A DNA stretch of 64,000 nt. Origin: Prostheceraeus crozeri. Its lineage: Eukaryota > Platyhelminthes > Polycladida > Euryleptidae. The notes below the pieces were generated by a model, which saw nothing but the letters and a program-made list of their open reading frames with translations, was not told where the DNA came from and made no database searches. The DNA lies in the NCBI GenBank assembly GCA_907163375.1, contig CAJQUW010010360.1, positions 20,244 to 84,243 on the forward strand. Direction: 5' to 3'. The position numbers were made by a program, and so were the translations under genes. Of this stretch, positions 44,519 through 55,717 are shown piece after piece (position 1 is the first letter of the stretch; every line of letters starts with the position of its first letter).

Positions 44519-44692
44519 ATGAACAGTCGCCGAAGAGGCGATGGGCACATCACTAGTGCGCGACCCGAGATTATCATAGACAAGAAGTCAAGCCCTGATG
44601 ATGAAGGAGCAGACTGGGTTCGAGTGTTGAAGCAGAAGAACATAGAACCTAAAACGGATGTTAAAAAGGTTTATGGAACATACTACTCATGA
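44519..44692 (+). CDS. PIBF1: PIBF1 terminal coding exon 6 (residues 707-763)
   Basis: Acceptor TTTTCAG at 44518; 57 codons to a TGA at 44690-44692. It encodes a short basic tail with DWVRVLKQKN, comparable to the EW-S-K-K tail of vertebrate PIBF1; the rest is poorly conserved. It starts 101 bp after a Tc1 element. The 3' end is assigned from frame continuity and length rather than strong similarity. Confidence 0.85.
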   Translation: MNSRRRGDGHITSARPEIIIDKKSSPDDEGADWVRVLKQKNIEPKTDVKKVYGTYYS

Positions 44693-45713
44693 CCTGATTA
44701 TCACATTGGAATCTCAGTGAAATTTTAAATTTTGTTGTCAATATTTGCAAGAGAGTCGTAATGTCATTCATTGATTTGCACCGCAGAGCGGAGATTTGCA
44801 CCAGGATGTCTGACCTATTTTGTATTATATCTTTGTTACTTCTATGCTTTCTGCATTGTTGGTTTTTATTTCCAATGGATGCCCAAACACTGATGACAAA
44901 TTCATTCTGCAGGGACAGTATTATTCTGTCGTTTCTATTACCTTACAAGTACGATAATGTGAATTGATTGTACAGTAGTTTTAGTTCTTGTCAATGTAGG
45001 TAATATTACATTCAAATTATTTTGTATCACTTTTATACCAAATAAAGACGAGATAGCATTCCTTCGTTTTTCTTGAACGATCGAACATGCAGCTAGAAGG
45101 TTGATTGAACGTGCTACTAGCTGATTTTTCCGCCTTGACAGAATTTTTAAAATTTGTAGATTCCGTCGATATACTTTTTTGTGATAGCTAGGTCGCATTA
45201 GGCATAGCCTAGAGGAAGGCTTGCTGTATCAAAACCTCAGTCTCTTTCACGAGCGATCATGGTGCTCCCTCAGTGCACACACAGGATTGAGTTGAAAACT
45301 GAATTTGGATCATGTTAGCACATACACGAGAGAAAATGTATTTTTCAAAGTATTGGATGTCTTACGAAACAGGTGGATACATCATCAACATATTTAACAT
45401 GTCAAAGAAATTACATAAAGCCTACTACATCTTTTCAAAGAAGATCTTAGTAGTGTGAATTAGCCCACTAGTGCAATTCAGATAAAATGTCAAAGACGCC
45501 GCAAGAGTGTTGCAGATGCAACAGCTGCACTGTCGTTGCATTCGTACCTAGCTCTTTTCATGAATTACCAAAAATTTATCTTTAACAAGCGTCACATTTG
45601 CCGTCCAGGAGACAGTTTTTATGGTGTGCATAAATTTGCTTGTACATTCATTCGGAAACATTAATATAAAGACAACCAATATGCTGCTTTTATTGTGAAG
45701 GGCGTCTGCATGA
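44693..45713 (+). other. PIBF1 3' UTR and downstream flank
   Basis: AT-rich; includes the AATAAA at 45041. No other gene recognised. Confidence 0.5.
45041..45046 (+). terminator. Candidate PIBF1 polyadenylation signal AATAAA
   Basis: First canonical AATAAA noticed downstream of the PIBF1 stop, about 350 bp away, at a plausible 3' UTR distance. No transcript evidence. Confidence 0.45.
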
Positions 45714-45715
45714 TA

Positions 45716-46705
45716 GTGATGAAAATTTTCCGGAAAATTTTTAATCAAAATTTTCCGTGGAAAATTATGGAAAATTTTGAAAGCTTTGATTTTTTTGATA
45801 GGCCTTATAATTTGAGCGCTTCCACTGCCGAGGCAGCTATACGTACCAATAAATTGGGTCTAAAACTCTTAATTTCATCATTATTTCGATTGAGCGATCG
45901 TTAGCAACATGAGTTCCGTCCGCGGATTTTTGAACATTCCTTTGCCACCGCAGTGGCTTGTACTATAAATTGTTAGCATTTTTAACTATCACACAGACAC
46001 CGTTTGGGAATCTTACTTTACAATCGGCACAATTTCATGCAATGTGAAAGATCTGCAGCAAAAATAATATACTTCATTTTGGAGTTTGCTTATTAGCTTG
46101 AAAGTTAAGCTTTATTATGCAGCGTTGATCAGTGATGCAAATTGTCCATGTGTTGATGAACAAGTGAAGCATAAGCACACAGTCCAAGCAGCATTCATGA
46201 GCGACCATTTTGGAAGACATAAAGACTGTAAACTCGTTAGTTGGTCACTAAAGATATCTGTGATGAGTAAAAGAATATCTATGATAGCCTCTAACTTCTG
46301 GTCTAATTTCCGACATCTTCGCTGAGGATACACATCCTCCATTTCTGTTCATAGTTCCAATTCGATTTCAGATCTGCCCAAATGAATTTCAGATATGATC
46401 CACATGAATTGCAGATCTGCAGTTGAATTTAAGATCTTTTCAAAGTTGAGTTTCTGACAGATATATGAAATTCAGCTAGAGAAATCTGAAATCCATCCAA
46501 TGTCTGAAATTCATTTGGAAGGATCTGAAATAGACATGGAAATAAAGGTGCAGTTGGTTACAAAAGTTACATACAGGGATGATAGAGAAGTTTCCGGTCT
46601 TTGAATATTACATAGTCTTTTCAAACGACTATAATAAGTCTACAAAACAAAGGCAAAAACGTCAATCACCAAAAAATAAATTTCAAAATTTTCCATTTGC
46701 ATCAC
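45716..46705 (+). mobile_element. TA-flanked MITE, copy E1 (990 bp)
   Basis: Begins TA|GTGATGAAAATTTTCC and ends CATTTGCATCAC|TA. The start contains the perfect palindrome AAAATTTTCCGGAAAATTTT with minor change. The interior has the family-specific block with ATGAGCGACCAT and repeated TTCAGAT/ATCTGAA motifs. No protein. TA duplication suggests mobilisation by a Tc1/mariner-type transposase. Confidence 0.8.
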
Positions 46706-47495
46706 TACAGTGCATGATAACAAAATTATCAACAAACAAAATCTTATAATCACTTAATGCCGCCTGCAAACTCGTCTTGTTGAACAACCTGTTTTTTACA
46801 ATCGATAAAAGGAATACGCTAACGTGATGCTGAAAATTAGCATTTACGAATGCTTTTAGAATGTGTATGACAAAACATAACTTACAAGCTTCAACTATAC
46901 TCAAATATAAGATGCGAAATACAAAGTCGCGTAAACGCATTGTATGACAAAATAAAGGCCGTGTGGTCCAGGGCTCCCACTCCTGCGCAAATTTTGCGCA
47001 GACGCAAATTTTCAAATTCTGTGCAAATGCGCAAATTTTTCGGAAATTCCAATTTTCTGCGCAAATTTGAGAATTTTGTTGTAAAAATCTTAAATTAATA
47101 TCGACATGGTATCCATGAAGTTGCTACCGTTGAAAATAAATTTTCTTTTTCATGCTAATTGGATGTGAATGGGACGAATTCATTGAATATATTTTTTCTA
47201 AGCATGCTTTTCTTTTTCTGGATTATTATTGCGTCTTTCCCGAGACTTAAACAGAAGTAAACTTTTGTAAACATCCCGTATAATGATCATTCAGATAGGA
47301 AGACGAGAAAATCTAACTTAATGTACATCAACTTAATTATTTCGCTTTAGCTGCAGACACATTACACCAATTACAAATCAGATACAAATCTAAAAAAGTT
47401 ACGTCTTAAGATATGTAAATTAGTAAGGGCATCCCTTGGAAACATTTAATTCAGCTGTTTCATTCAAGTTGTATTCAATCACTAGCCTACTGTTA

Positions 47496-48748
47496 GTGAT
47501 GAAAATTTTCCGGAAAATTTTGAATCAAAATTTTCCATGGAAAATTTTGGAAAATATTGGAAAATTTTGGAAAAAATCGGAAAATATTGGAAAATTTTGG
47601 AAAATTTTGAAAGTTCTAATTTTTTGTGATAGGCCCTATGCTTTGACCGCTTCTACAGCCGAGGCAGCTACACACCAATAGCATGGGTCTAAAAGTGGTG
47701 ATCTTGATCATCATTTTGATTAAACCGATTTTGAAAAATGAAAAAATTTGAATTTTTGTGACATAATTTTTACGTTTTCCATCATAGCAGAGGCATAGAC
47801 ACATCAATTGAATTGTTCTAAAACTCTTGATTTCATCATATCATTTCGATTAAAACAATCGTGGCAATACGAATCCCGTCCGCGGATTTTTTAGCATTCC
47901 TTTGCCACCAGTGGCTTGTGGCAATTTGCAGTTGGCATTTTTAATATTATAACACAGACATCTTTTGGGACAACGTGAATTTTTTTCCTTGACGATAGGG
48001 GTATAATTTCATGCATTGTGAAAGATCTGGAGCAAAAAAGAATGCACTTTATTTGGGAGCTTGTTTATGGCTTAAAAGTTGAGCTTTATCATGCAGCCTT
48101 GATTGCAATGATACAAATTCTCCATGTGTTGATGAACATGTGAAGCACAGGCACACTGTCCAACACAGCATTATGCATGAGCGACCATATATTGGAAGAT
48201 AAGACTGTAAACTCATGAGATATTTGGAAACTAAAGATATCTGATATGAGTATAAGAAAATCTATATGATAGCTTCTAACTTCTGGGGTAATGTCCGATA
48301 TCTTCATGGAGGACAAACTACACATCTTCCATTTCTAGCTCAGATGGTTCAGATAGTTCCAAATCGATTTCAGATCTGTGAATTTCAGACTTTTCCAGAT
48401 GAATTGGAGATTCCAGTTGAATCTAAGATCTTTTCAAAGTTGAGTTTCTGACAAATATCTGAAATTCAATTAGAGAAATCTGAAATCCATTTAATATCTG
48501 ATTCAGTTGGAAAGATCTGAAATAGACATGGAGGCTGCAGTTGGTTCCAAAAGCTAACATGCAGGGATGATAGAGAAGTTTTCGGACTTTGAATGTTACA
48601 TAGTCTTTTCAAACGACTGCAACAAGTCTCCAAAACAAAGGCAAAAACGTCAATCACCGAAAAAAAAATTTCAAAATTTTCCGGAAAATTTTGAAAAAAT
48701 TGGAAAATTTTCCGGAAAATTTTCTGGAAAATTTTCCATTTGCATCAC
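47496..48748 (+). mobile_element. TA-flanked MITE, copy E2 (1253 bp)
   Basis: TA|GTGATGAAAATTTTCC to TTTGCATCAC|TA. The longest copy; the left end has an expanded GGAAAATATT/GGAAAATTTT repeat tract. Nested in the hAT shell. Confidence 0.82.
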
Positions 48749-48873
48749 TACCTACTGTCAATTAATTTGAAATTTATAACTTTTCGTAGAATCAACCAAA
48801 TTTAATATTGTTACTGATATACCGTACGAGTTTATATTCATTTTCAATCTCATAGTCGCTCTACTCGCTTGTA

Positions 48874-49744
48874 GTGATGCAAATGGAAAATTTTCCGGAA
48901 AATTTTCCAATTTTTTCAAAATTTTCCGGAAAATTTTCCAGTGGAAAATTGTGAAATTTTTTTTCTGGTGATTGACGTTTTTGCCATTGTTTTGGAGGCT
49001 TGTTGCAGTCGTTTGAAAAGACTATGTAATATTCAAAGACCGAAAACTTCTCTATCATCCCTGCATGTTAACTTTTGGAACCAACTGCAGCCTCCATGTC
49101 TATTTCAGATCTTTCCAGCTGAATATCAGACATTAAATGGATTTCAGATTTCTCTAGTTGAATTTCAGATATCTATCAGAAACCCAACTTTGAAAGGATC
49201 TTAAATTCAACTGGAGAATCTCCAATTCATCTGGAAATGTCTGAAATTCATTTGGGTAGATCTGAAATCGATTTGGAACTAGCTGAACCATCTGAGCTAG
49301 AACTGGAAGATGTGCATGCAGTTTGTCCTCAACGAAGATCGGACAATATGTCAGAACTTAGAAACTGTCATAGTTATTCTTCTACTCATCACAGATATCT
49401 TTAGTTTCCAAATATCTCACGAGTTTGCAGTCTTCCAATATGGTCGCTCATGTATAATGCTGCGTGGACTGTGTGCTTATTCTTCTGCGATCGCTTTAAT
49501 CGAAATAATGATGAAATCAAGAGTTTTAGACCCATTCTATTGGTATGTATACCTGCGTCGGCTGCGGAAGCGTCCCAATTATAGGGCGTATCACAAAAAT
49601 CAAAATTTTCCAAAATTTTCCATAATTTTCCAATTTTTTCCAATTTTTTCCATAATTTTCCAATATTTTCCAAAATTTTCCAATTTTTTCCATAATTTTC
49701 CATGGAAAATTTTGATTCAAAATTTTCCGGAAAATTTTCATCAC
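48874..49744 (-). mobile_element. TA-flanked MITE, copy E3 (871 bp, inverted)
   Basis: TA|GTGATGCAAATGG to TTTTCATCAC|TA, the reverse orientation of E1 and E2. Interior blocks CAGATATCTTTAGTTTCCAA and ATGGTCGCTCATG match E2 inverted. E2 and E3 lie only 125 bp apart head to head. Confidence 0.82.
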
Positions 49745-49903
49745 TACTCGCTTGTCGTCTGGTATGTAATTTTTTGAAATTTCCCTGTTTAAGCTGTATC
49801 TACATAAGTTTAGAACTTTCAACAACATTCAATGAAACGTCATTATTTAAAGAGCAATAACGGTTAATTTAGAAGGTCGTAGCCTACCTGATAAAACTTT
49901 TAA

Positions 49904-52349
49904 CCTTTTCACTACGGCTGGCATACCAGGTATGCCATGCAAATCATTCCGCCAGCAGCGGTAAGGTTTTCCCCATTACGCGCGCATTTTACGATTGTCT
50001 ATTGAACTGACAACGAAGTCATTTCTCTATAATACGGTTAATTTTGCCTGTCGAGGTATGTTTTGTTGTAAATAACTAAACACTAAACATGAGGTTAAGC
50101 TAGTGAATAAAACTGCAATTTATGAAAATCTTCTAAAAATATTAAAGCAAACTCGATCTTACATAATCATCAACAAACTTAACTCTTATTCATTGTTGGT
50201 AGCAGTTAATAACAATCACAAGCTAATCGAGTGAAAAAGTTGGAAGCACTTTCCAGTTGAGTACACTCCAGGTTTTCCCGCACAGGCAGTGCATTGGAAC
50301 GTGACATCTTTCGAAAACCATCTTTAAAACAGATTCTACATCTCTTCTGGGGCTTTGAGATCAAATCAGTAGCTGGAATCTTTTCCAAACAATGCTCCTG
50401 GCTATTTGCAAGCGACATTCGCGCTCCAGAGTTGTTTGCTTGTTGAGATTCTCCGCTAGTTTCAATCAGTCGACGATGGTTAGGTTTTCGTTTGGGAGCA
50501 GAGCCAGTTTCAAGTACGAGATATTCGATGACTTTGTCTGTGTAGCGTAGAAAAGTAAGTGAGCCACCCTACCTTTGATAAAGCACAAAGAATTTCTGAC
50601 CAATATATGAATTAGGTAAATAGCGTATTTGGTAAACCACTTGTATGTTTTTCATGTGGGGGAATATGGTTCCAGGCATCTGTCTGCGAGATCTACCCCG
50701 CCCATGTTTTTATTGTAGAGCAAAACTGAGTTGGGTTTGCTGACAGCAGTTGAAACTCTATCCCTTTCAGCGGGACACAACTTCCGTGGTACCAGCGTGG
50801 GAAAAAGAATCTATCATGTAGATCAATTTTTTTTCCGCTTGCTTTTTTGTCATCATATCGACTGATTAGTACGTCACCCTTGCGCATAAAAAGACATTGC
50901 TGCGCGCGATTGCGTAATTGAGGCGGTGGGCCTCTGTTGCTGCGGATGGTTCCAGTAAGTAACGTATCATATTCCAAGAGATATTCGGCGAGAGCACATG
51001 AAGAAAACCAATTGTCGAGGAAAATGTGATATCCCAAATCAAGAGCGGACGAGAAAGTTGAACAGCTTGTTCGGACTTCTTAAATGAGCAGTTTATTTCA
51101 TCATCCCAAGTGTTTTTTCCAGAATACAGAAGGAAAATTCCAAACGTATCCTATCCAGTACTCGCCTCAGACAAGACAAAAGTTTTTCAAACCGTAGCGG
51201 GCGCGCTTATTTGGCACATATTGCCGAAAGTGCAATCTACCTTTGATAAAAGCAGTCCTCATCAACAGAAATTTCACGTTCAGGCAGGGTTAGTTATTCA
51301 TACAAATATCACGAACCATATCACAAAAAGGCAGAATTTTATCTTCACTCTTTGAATCAGTAGAAAGCGAGTTGTAGGATGCAAAGCGAACAAATTTAGT
51401 TATTGAGAAAAATCGGTCTCGTGGCAAGCACTCCATTCGTTCAAAGAAAGGACTGAAGTATTTTTTCGTCTTTGCTCCAGCAAAGGTGAAGTTCTGGCTC
51501 CTTGCTAAGTCCCATGAGTAGAGATAATCCGAAATATTTCCGCATTTCATCTTCCGTCACGCTGTCCCATTCCTTTGCGAGTTCATTATCGCTGCGATAT
51601 ATCTCATGCCTCTCATTTGTCCATTTCGCTATTGTGGAAAACAATTTAGATGACAGGAACAAATCAACGAAAAATGAAATATCTTCAACATTTTCAGGAA
51701 CATCAAGTAAAGGGTTTATGCCAGGTGTGCCTAAGAATTCAAGCATATCAGTCAAACGCGAGTCTCTATCTGGCTCAACAAAATGCCAATCACCAGGATT
51801 TTGGATTTCAGCCTCATCCTCACTAGAACTGTCTTCGTCACCTTCATCAGAATATGTCGGCTCTTCATCTGAATTGATGGGACTGTGCGCCGGGTGATGG
51901 AAATAAATTGTTAATTACGCTAGACTTGGCAGCTCTTGAAGATCGCGATATGATCCTAAATGCTGAAATGAATGCGTGTTCTCCCGCCTAATTGACCTGC
52001 AACGCTGTGAGTGCAAATTGTCCAATCAAAAGCGACTTATTCACGGCCGATTCTGACGAACTTGTTATTGTTCGAAAGCGCATTCTACGGTGGATGTGTT
52101 TCCCTAAGTCAATATCTAGAGATATGTGCACAAATGACGATAAAACACTGATTCTCATCTAAAAACATGAATCTGGCATACCAGGTATGCCAGATTTCCT
52201 TACCGTATTTTAGAGGGATGATTTGTCATGGCATACCTGGTATGCCAGATTCGCTTACCGCATTTTGAATGATGCTTATCCATGGCATACCTGGTATGCC
52301 TGCCGTATTTTGAGGGAATGACTGCTAAAAGCTTACCGTAGTGAAAAGG
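49904..52349 (-). mobile_element. Second piggyBac-like element (PBLE2)
   Basis: 2446 bp flanked by TTAA (49900-49903, 52350-52353) with a perfect 14-bp terminal inverted repeat CCTTTTCACTACGG. A 17-bp palindrome GGCATACC-N-GGTATGCC occurs once inside the left end (49920-49936) and three times inside the right end (52175, 52230, 52284). The transposase gene is on the minus strand and broken. Nested in the hAT shell. Confidence 0.92.
50206..51900 (-). pseudogene. PBLE2 piggyBac transposase, frameshifted
   Basis: Acidic N-terminus (near 51880-51760: DEEPTYSDEGDEDSSSEDE), then the core MLEFLGTPGINPLL and EDEMRKYFGLSLLMGL. The first catalytic Asp region reads EISVDEDCF (about 51260), the second IFLDNWFSSC (about 51020) and the third GGVDLADR (about 50685). 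A C-terminal cysteine-containing domain begins KRCRICFKDGFRKMS (about 50330). Frames change near 51240, 51050 and 50690, and stops are present. The sequence differs greatly from PBLE1, so it is another piggyBac lineage. Confidence 0.85.
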
Positions 52350-52506
52350 TTAAAAGATAGTTCGCATGGAAGATGTGGATCTTCAGATTTTGTCTCTCTG
52401 TATATGCCCACAATTATTAATTAAAGAAAGAAAAATAATAAATACCTTCTGGACGTTTCTTTGAAGAAGGATTGACCCGAAAAGACGAGAAAGTTAAGTT
52501 TTTATT

Positions 52507-52960
52507 TATTTATTTTACAGGGGTAGACAAAATCGGAATACTATGTCAATATATTAAATTATATTTGACACCTATAAGTGCAATGAGCACATAGGCAGCA
52601 AAGGAAAATATATCAGGAGTTACAGTAAGTCATGATAAGCTGTCGCTTAAATTGTTTCACAGTATCACTATTAACAATGTTATCGGGGAGGCGGTTCCAG
52701 TCATCATGAGTCGTCGTTGTACACGTTTGATAGCTAGAAATGTCTTAACTCCATACTTGGATAGCATATTCGAGTTGGGGGAGAATCAATGTATTGGAAA
52801 GATGGACAAGCAATTCGGCGTCCCGAGAGACAATGACCTGAGGATGGTAGACACAATTCGGTTAGCTCTCTGAACACAAGTCAATGTGCCGAGAGAATTT
52901 CAGGTCTTTCGGCATGAGAACTCCGAGGTCCTTCACACAGCGGGAGTGATTCATATTTTT
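52507..52960 (-). pseudogene. Jockey/CR1-like LINE 3' tail fragment
   Basis: Minus strand: CVKDLGVLMPKDLKFSRHID near 52945-52885, LPQLEYAIQVW near 52770, DWNRLPDNIVNSDTVKQFKR near 52700-52650, then a 3' UTR ending in AAATAAATAAATAAA near 52507. These are the C-terminal motifs that follow the RT domain. Frames shift repeatedly. Nested in the hAT shell. Confidence 0.7.
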
Positions 52961-53258
52961 TCCACACATCGCTATAGAAATATATTTTCGTGTTATTATA
53001 GTCTCTTATCTATAAGGGCGATTGATTATAATGTGGTCATACGTACGTGGAACCACATTAATTTGCATAGTAGCCTACGGTTATAAAGTTTTAATAGAAA
53101 TTTGAATCATGCCAAGTTTTGTTCAGCTTATGTATGGTGTTAGCAATATAGCTCAAACTTTGGTCTACATTGATATTTTAGAAATGCAATAAGATAATAA
53201 CTTGAAGCAATTAAATAAATCACAAACACAAAGATGGCGACACAGGGGGGTCTAGGTA

Positions 53259-54316
53259 GTGATGCAAATGGAAATTTTTCCCGAAAATTTTCCAGTGGAA
53301 AATTTTGAAATTTATTTTTTTGGTGATTGACATTTTTTCCATTGTTTTGGAGACCTGTTGTAGTCGCTTGAAAAGACTATGCAATATGCAAAGACCGAAA
53401 ACTTCTCTATCATTCCTGCATGTTTCCTTTTGGAACCAATTGCACCCTTTCCATGTCTATTTCAGATCATCCCAAATGAATTTCAGATATTAGATGGATT
53501 TCAGATTTCTATCAGAAACCCAACTTTGAAAGGATCTTAAATTCAACTGGAGAATCTCCAATTCTTCTGGAAATGTCTGAAATTCATTTGGGTAGATCTG
53601 AAATCGATTTGGAACTATCTGAACCATCTGAGCTAGAAATGGAAGATGTGCATGCAGTTTGTCCTCAACGAAGATCGGACAATATGCCAGAACTTAGAAA
53701 CTGTCATAGATATTCTTCTACTCATCACAGATATCCTTAGTTTCCAAATATCTCACGAGTTTACAGTTCTTCAATATGGTCGCTCATGTATAATGCTGCC
53801 GTGGACTGTGTGCTTATTCTTCACATATTCATCAACATATGGAGAATTTGTATCACATGATCAAGGCTGCACAATAGAGCTTAACTTTCAAGCTAACAAG
53901 CAAACTCCAAAATTATTTTTGCTCCAGATCTTTCACATTGCATGAAATTATATCTCTATTGAAAAGCAAGATTCACGTTATCCCAAACGGTGTCTGTGTG
54001 ATAATTAAAAGTGCTAACAAAATGGCACAATTGCCATTGGTGGTAAAGGAATGTTCAAAATCCGCGGACGGAACTCGTATTACTACGATAACTTTAATCG
54101 AAATAATGATGAAATCAATAGTTTTAGAAGCAATTTATTGGTACTCAAGCTGCCTCGACAGTGGAAGCGCTCAAATTATGAGGCCTATCAAAAACCAAAC
54201 TTTCAAAATTTCCAAAATTTTCCATAATTTTCCAATATTTTCCAAAATTTTCCAATTTTTTCCATAATTTTCCACGGAAAATTTTGATTCAAAATTTTCC
54301 GGAAAATTTTCATCAC
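53259..54316 (-). mobile_element. TA-flanked MITE, copy E4 (1058 bp, inverted)
   Basis: TA|GTGATGCAAATGG to TTTTCATCAC|TA. Interior closely matches E3 and, inverted, E1. Lies just inside the right end of the hAT shell. Confidence 0.82.
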
Positions 54317-54428
54317 TAGGTCTAGGCACAAGAATTTCGAATTTTATCCCTGAAATCAAAAGCTGCGCAAATTTTAGCAGCCTGTGCAAATTTTCGCAAT
54401 ATTATGGAGTGGGAGCCCTGGTGTGGTC

Positions 54429-55709
54429 TCAGATCCAAACAAAAGGACTCTGGCATTGGAACGTATGAGGTAACAGCCGCTGTGCGGGAACTTCACTCTG
54501 AAAATCGATGAGTAAGCGCGATTGTGGATAAATTGTTTTGCTCATTTTTGTACCAAAATTATCGCAAGATGTGAAGGTCGATGCAGGGGCGACGGCACGA
54601 TCGAGTTCAGAGTAAGTATGTGTTGCACCGGCCTTATGGGCACTTTAGGATTTATCTTTGGGAATAGGTCCCTGCCCCCATAGAGTAAATATGTTAGGTA
54701 GAGTGGTTAACTCCGCATTTATTAGATCCCCAATGTGTATACACTTTCGATTTTATTAAATGAACTCAAAGGAGATACAGTCAGAATTGTTTCCAAATGT
54801 GAGATATGCGCATTTATGCTTTGAAGAAATTACAACGGAATTGAGTGATCATGATTGATCATGATAGCATAAAGCAGAAGGAAATGATATTATTTTACAG
54901 ATAGTCCGTGTCTGACAGCCTTGGTCAGGTAATGTTTGTTGAATTGGCAACTCGAGGACCTGCGCTACATTGATTTCTTGCTGAACCTAAAGATAATCTT
55001 TAAGCGAGATCAGGCAACAGCTGCCAGCACTGGCATGGCAAAATCACAGAATCAATGACAATGATTTCAATTAACTTTGAAAGATGTAAATGGGTTCCCA
55101 TCACTATTCAGATTCAGGAACTGAAACATGAATTTATAGTGAATCATGAAATCATTCCGGTGAAAATTGAATTAAAAACTTGAAATTTCAGCAAAGAAAA
55201 CACGGATAAGATCGCGACTTTTTCATGAAGACTTCCATTATAATGCCGTTCATTAGATTTCCTTGATAATCAACTTAATTTCCGCTTAGTTAGGATACTT
55301 ATTAGCAAATAGTCATTCCTATCGATATCCAACTGTTTCATACTACTTATGTAGGAGAGCCATCTCGGTAATATGCAAAATTTTGACAGTTTTGAAACTG
55401 CTCAAATAATTCACATTTAAGCAAAGAGGTTTAATATATAGGGAACTAGAGCGGACAGAAAGGCCTTTTACAATAGAGACTGATGGCACCACGCAATTTA
55501 ATGATAAAATTTCAGTTTAACAAAAGACTTTTTCTATCGGTTTGTTTTACCGACGATAAGTGGCTACTAACTAATTTATCAGTAGATCTAAATATTGAAC
55601 TTTATGAGATGTTGTGAAGATCATCGAAACGAGAATTTATTATCATTGCAAAGTAATTTAAGTAACAAGTCATCAAGCATTAAGGAGTAAAATTTGATTG
55701 TATGTAGTA
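54429..55709. other. Intergenic, nothing recognised
   Basis: No gene, repeat or element boundary seen. Confidence 0.5.
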
Positions 55710-55717
55710 CTTTGAAG

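Larger units (their letters stand above)
15553..44692 (+). other. PIBF1: PIBF1/CEP90 gene, coding span (six exons)
   Basis: Six exons with consensus acceptors and GT donors join in one frame into 763 residues, close to the 757 of human PIBF1 as I remember it. The product is almost wholly coiled coil. Blocks shared with the vertebrate protein occur in order: MKIELNQRSM, QLEEANNRL, VAMRFYEV, LYEKYVRSRDEYKSQYE, YERENRSLRE, QSVHLARRVL, QQPYGYLV, KNQMSIDLEKLL, QREEL. PIBF1 (CEP90) acts at centriolar satellites and the distal centriole with OFD1 and MNR/KIAA0753, and is needed for ciliogenesis; human mutations cause Joubert syndrome. Introns 1, 3, 4 and 5 are 8.8, 6.9, 6.2 and 4.1 kb and packed with transposons; intron 2 is 0.8 kb. 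All exon joins are phase 0. No coding exon appears to be missing: alignment length is preserved across the exon 1/2 join. Confidence 0.93.
46969..54420. mobile_element. 7.45-kb hAT shell containing nested elements
   Basis: Perfect 8-bp target duplication GTGTGGTC (46961-46968 and 54421-54428). Terminal inverted repeats begin CAGGGCTCCCACTCC at both ends, a classic hAT start, followed by runs of GCGCAAATTTT. Inside are three MITE copies (E2, E3, E4), one piggyBac element and a LINE tail. After subtracting them about 1.8 kb of original hAT sequence remains, with no recognisable transposase, so the shell is non-autonomous. Confidence 0.87.

Noticed and set aside
47496-54316. Regular AAAATTTTCC repeats considered as a CRISPR-like or satellite array
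   Set aside because: Units are not separated by unique spacers of constant length, and they belong to ends of TA-flanked MITEs.
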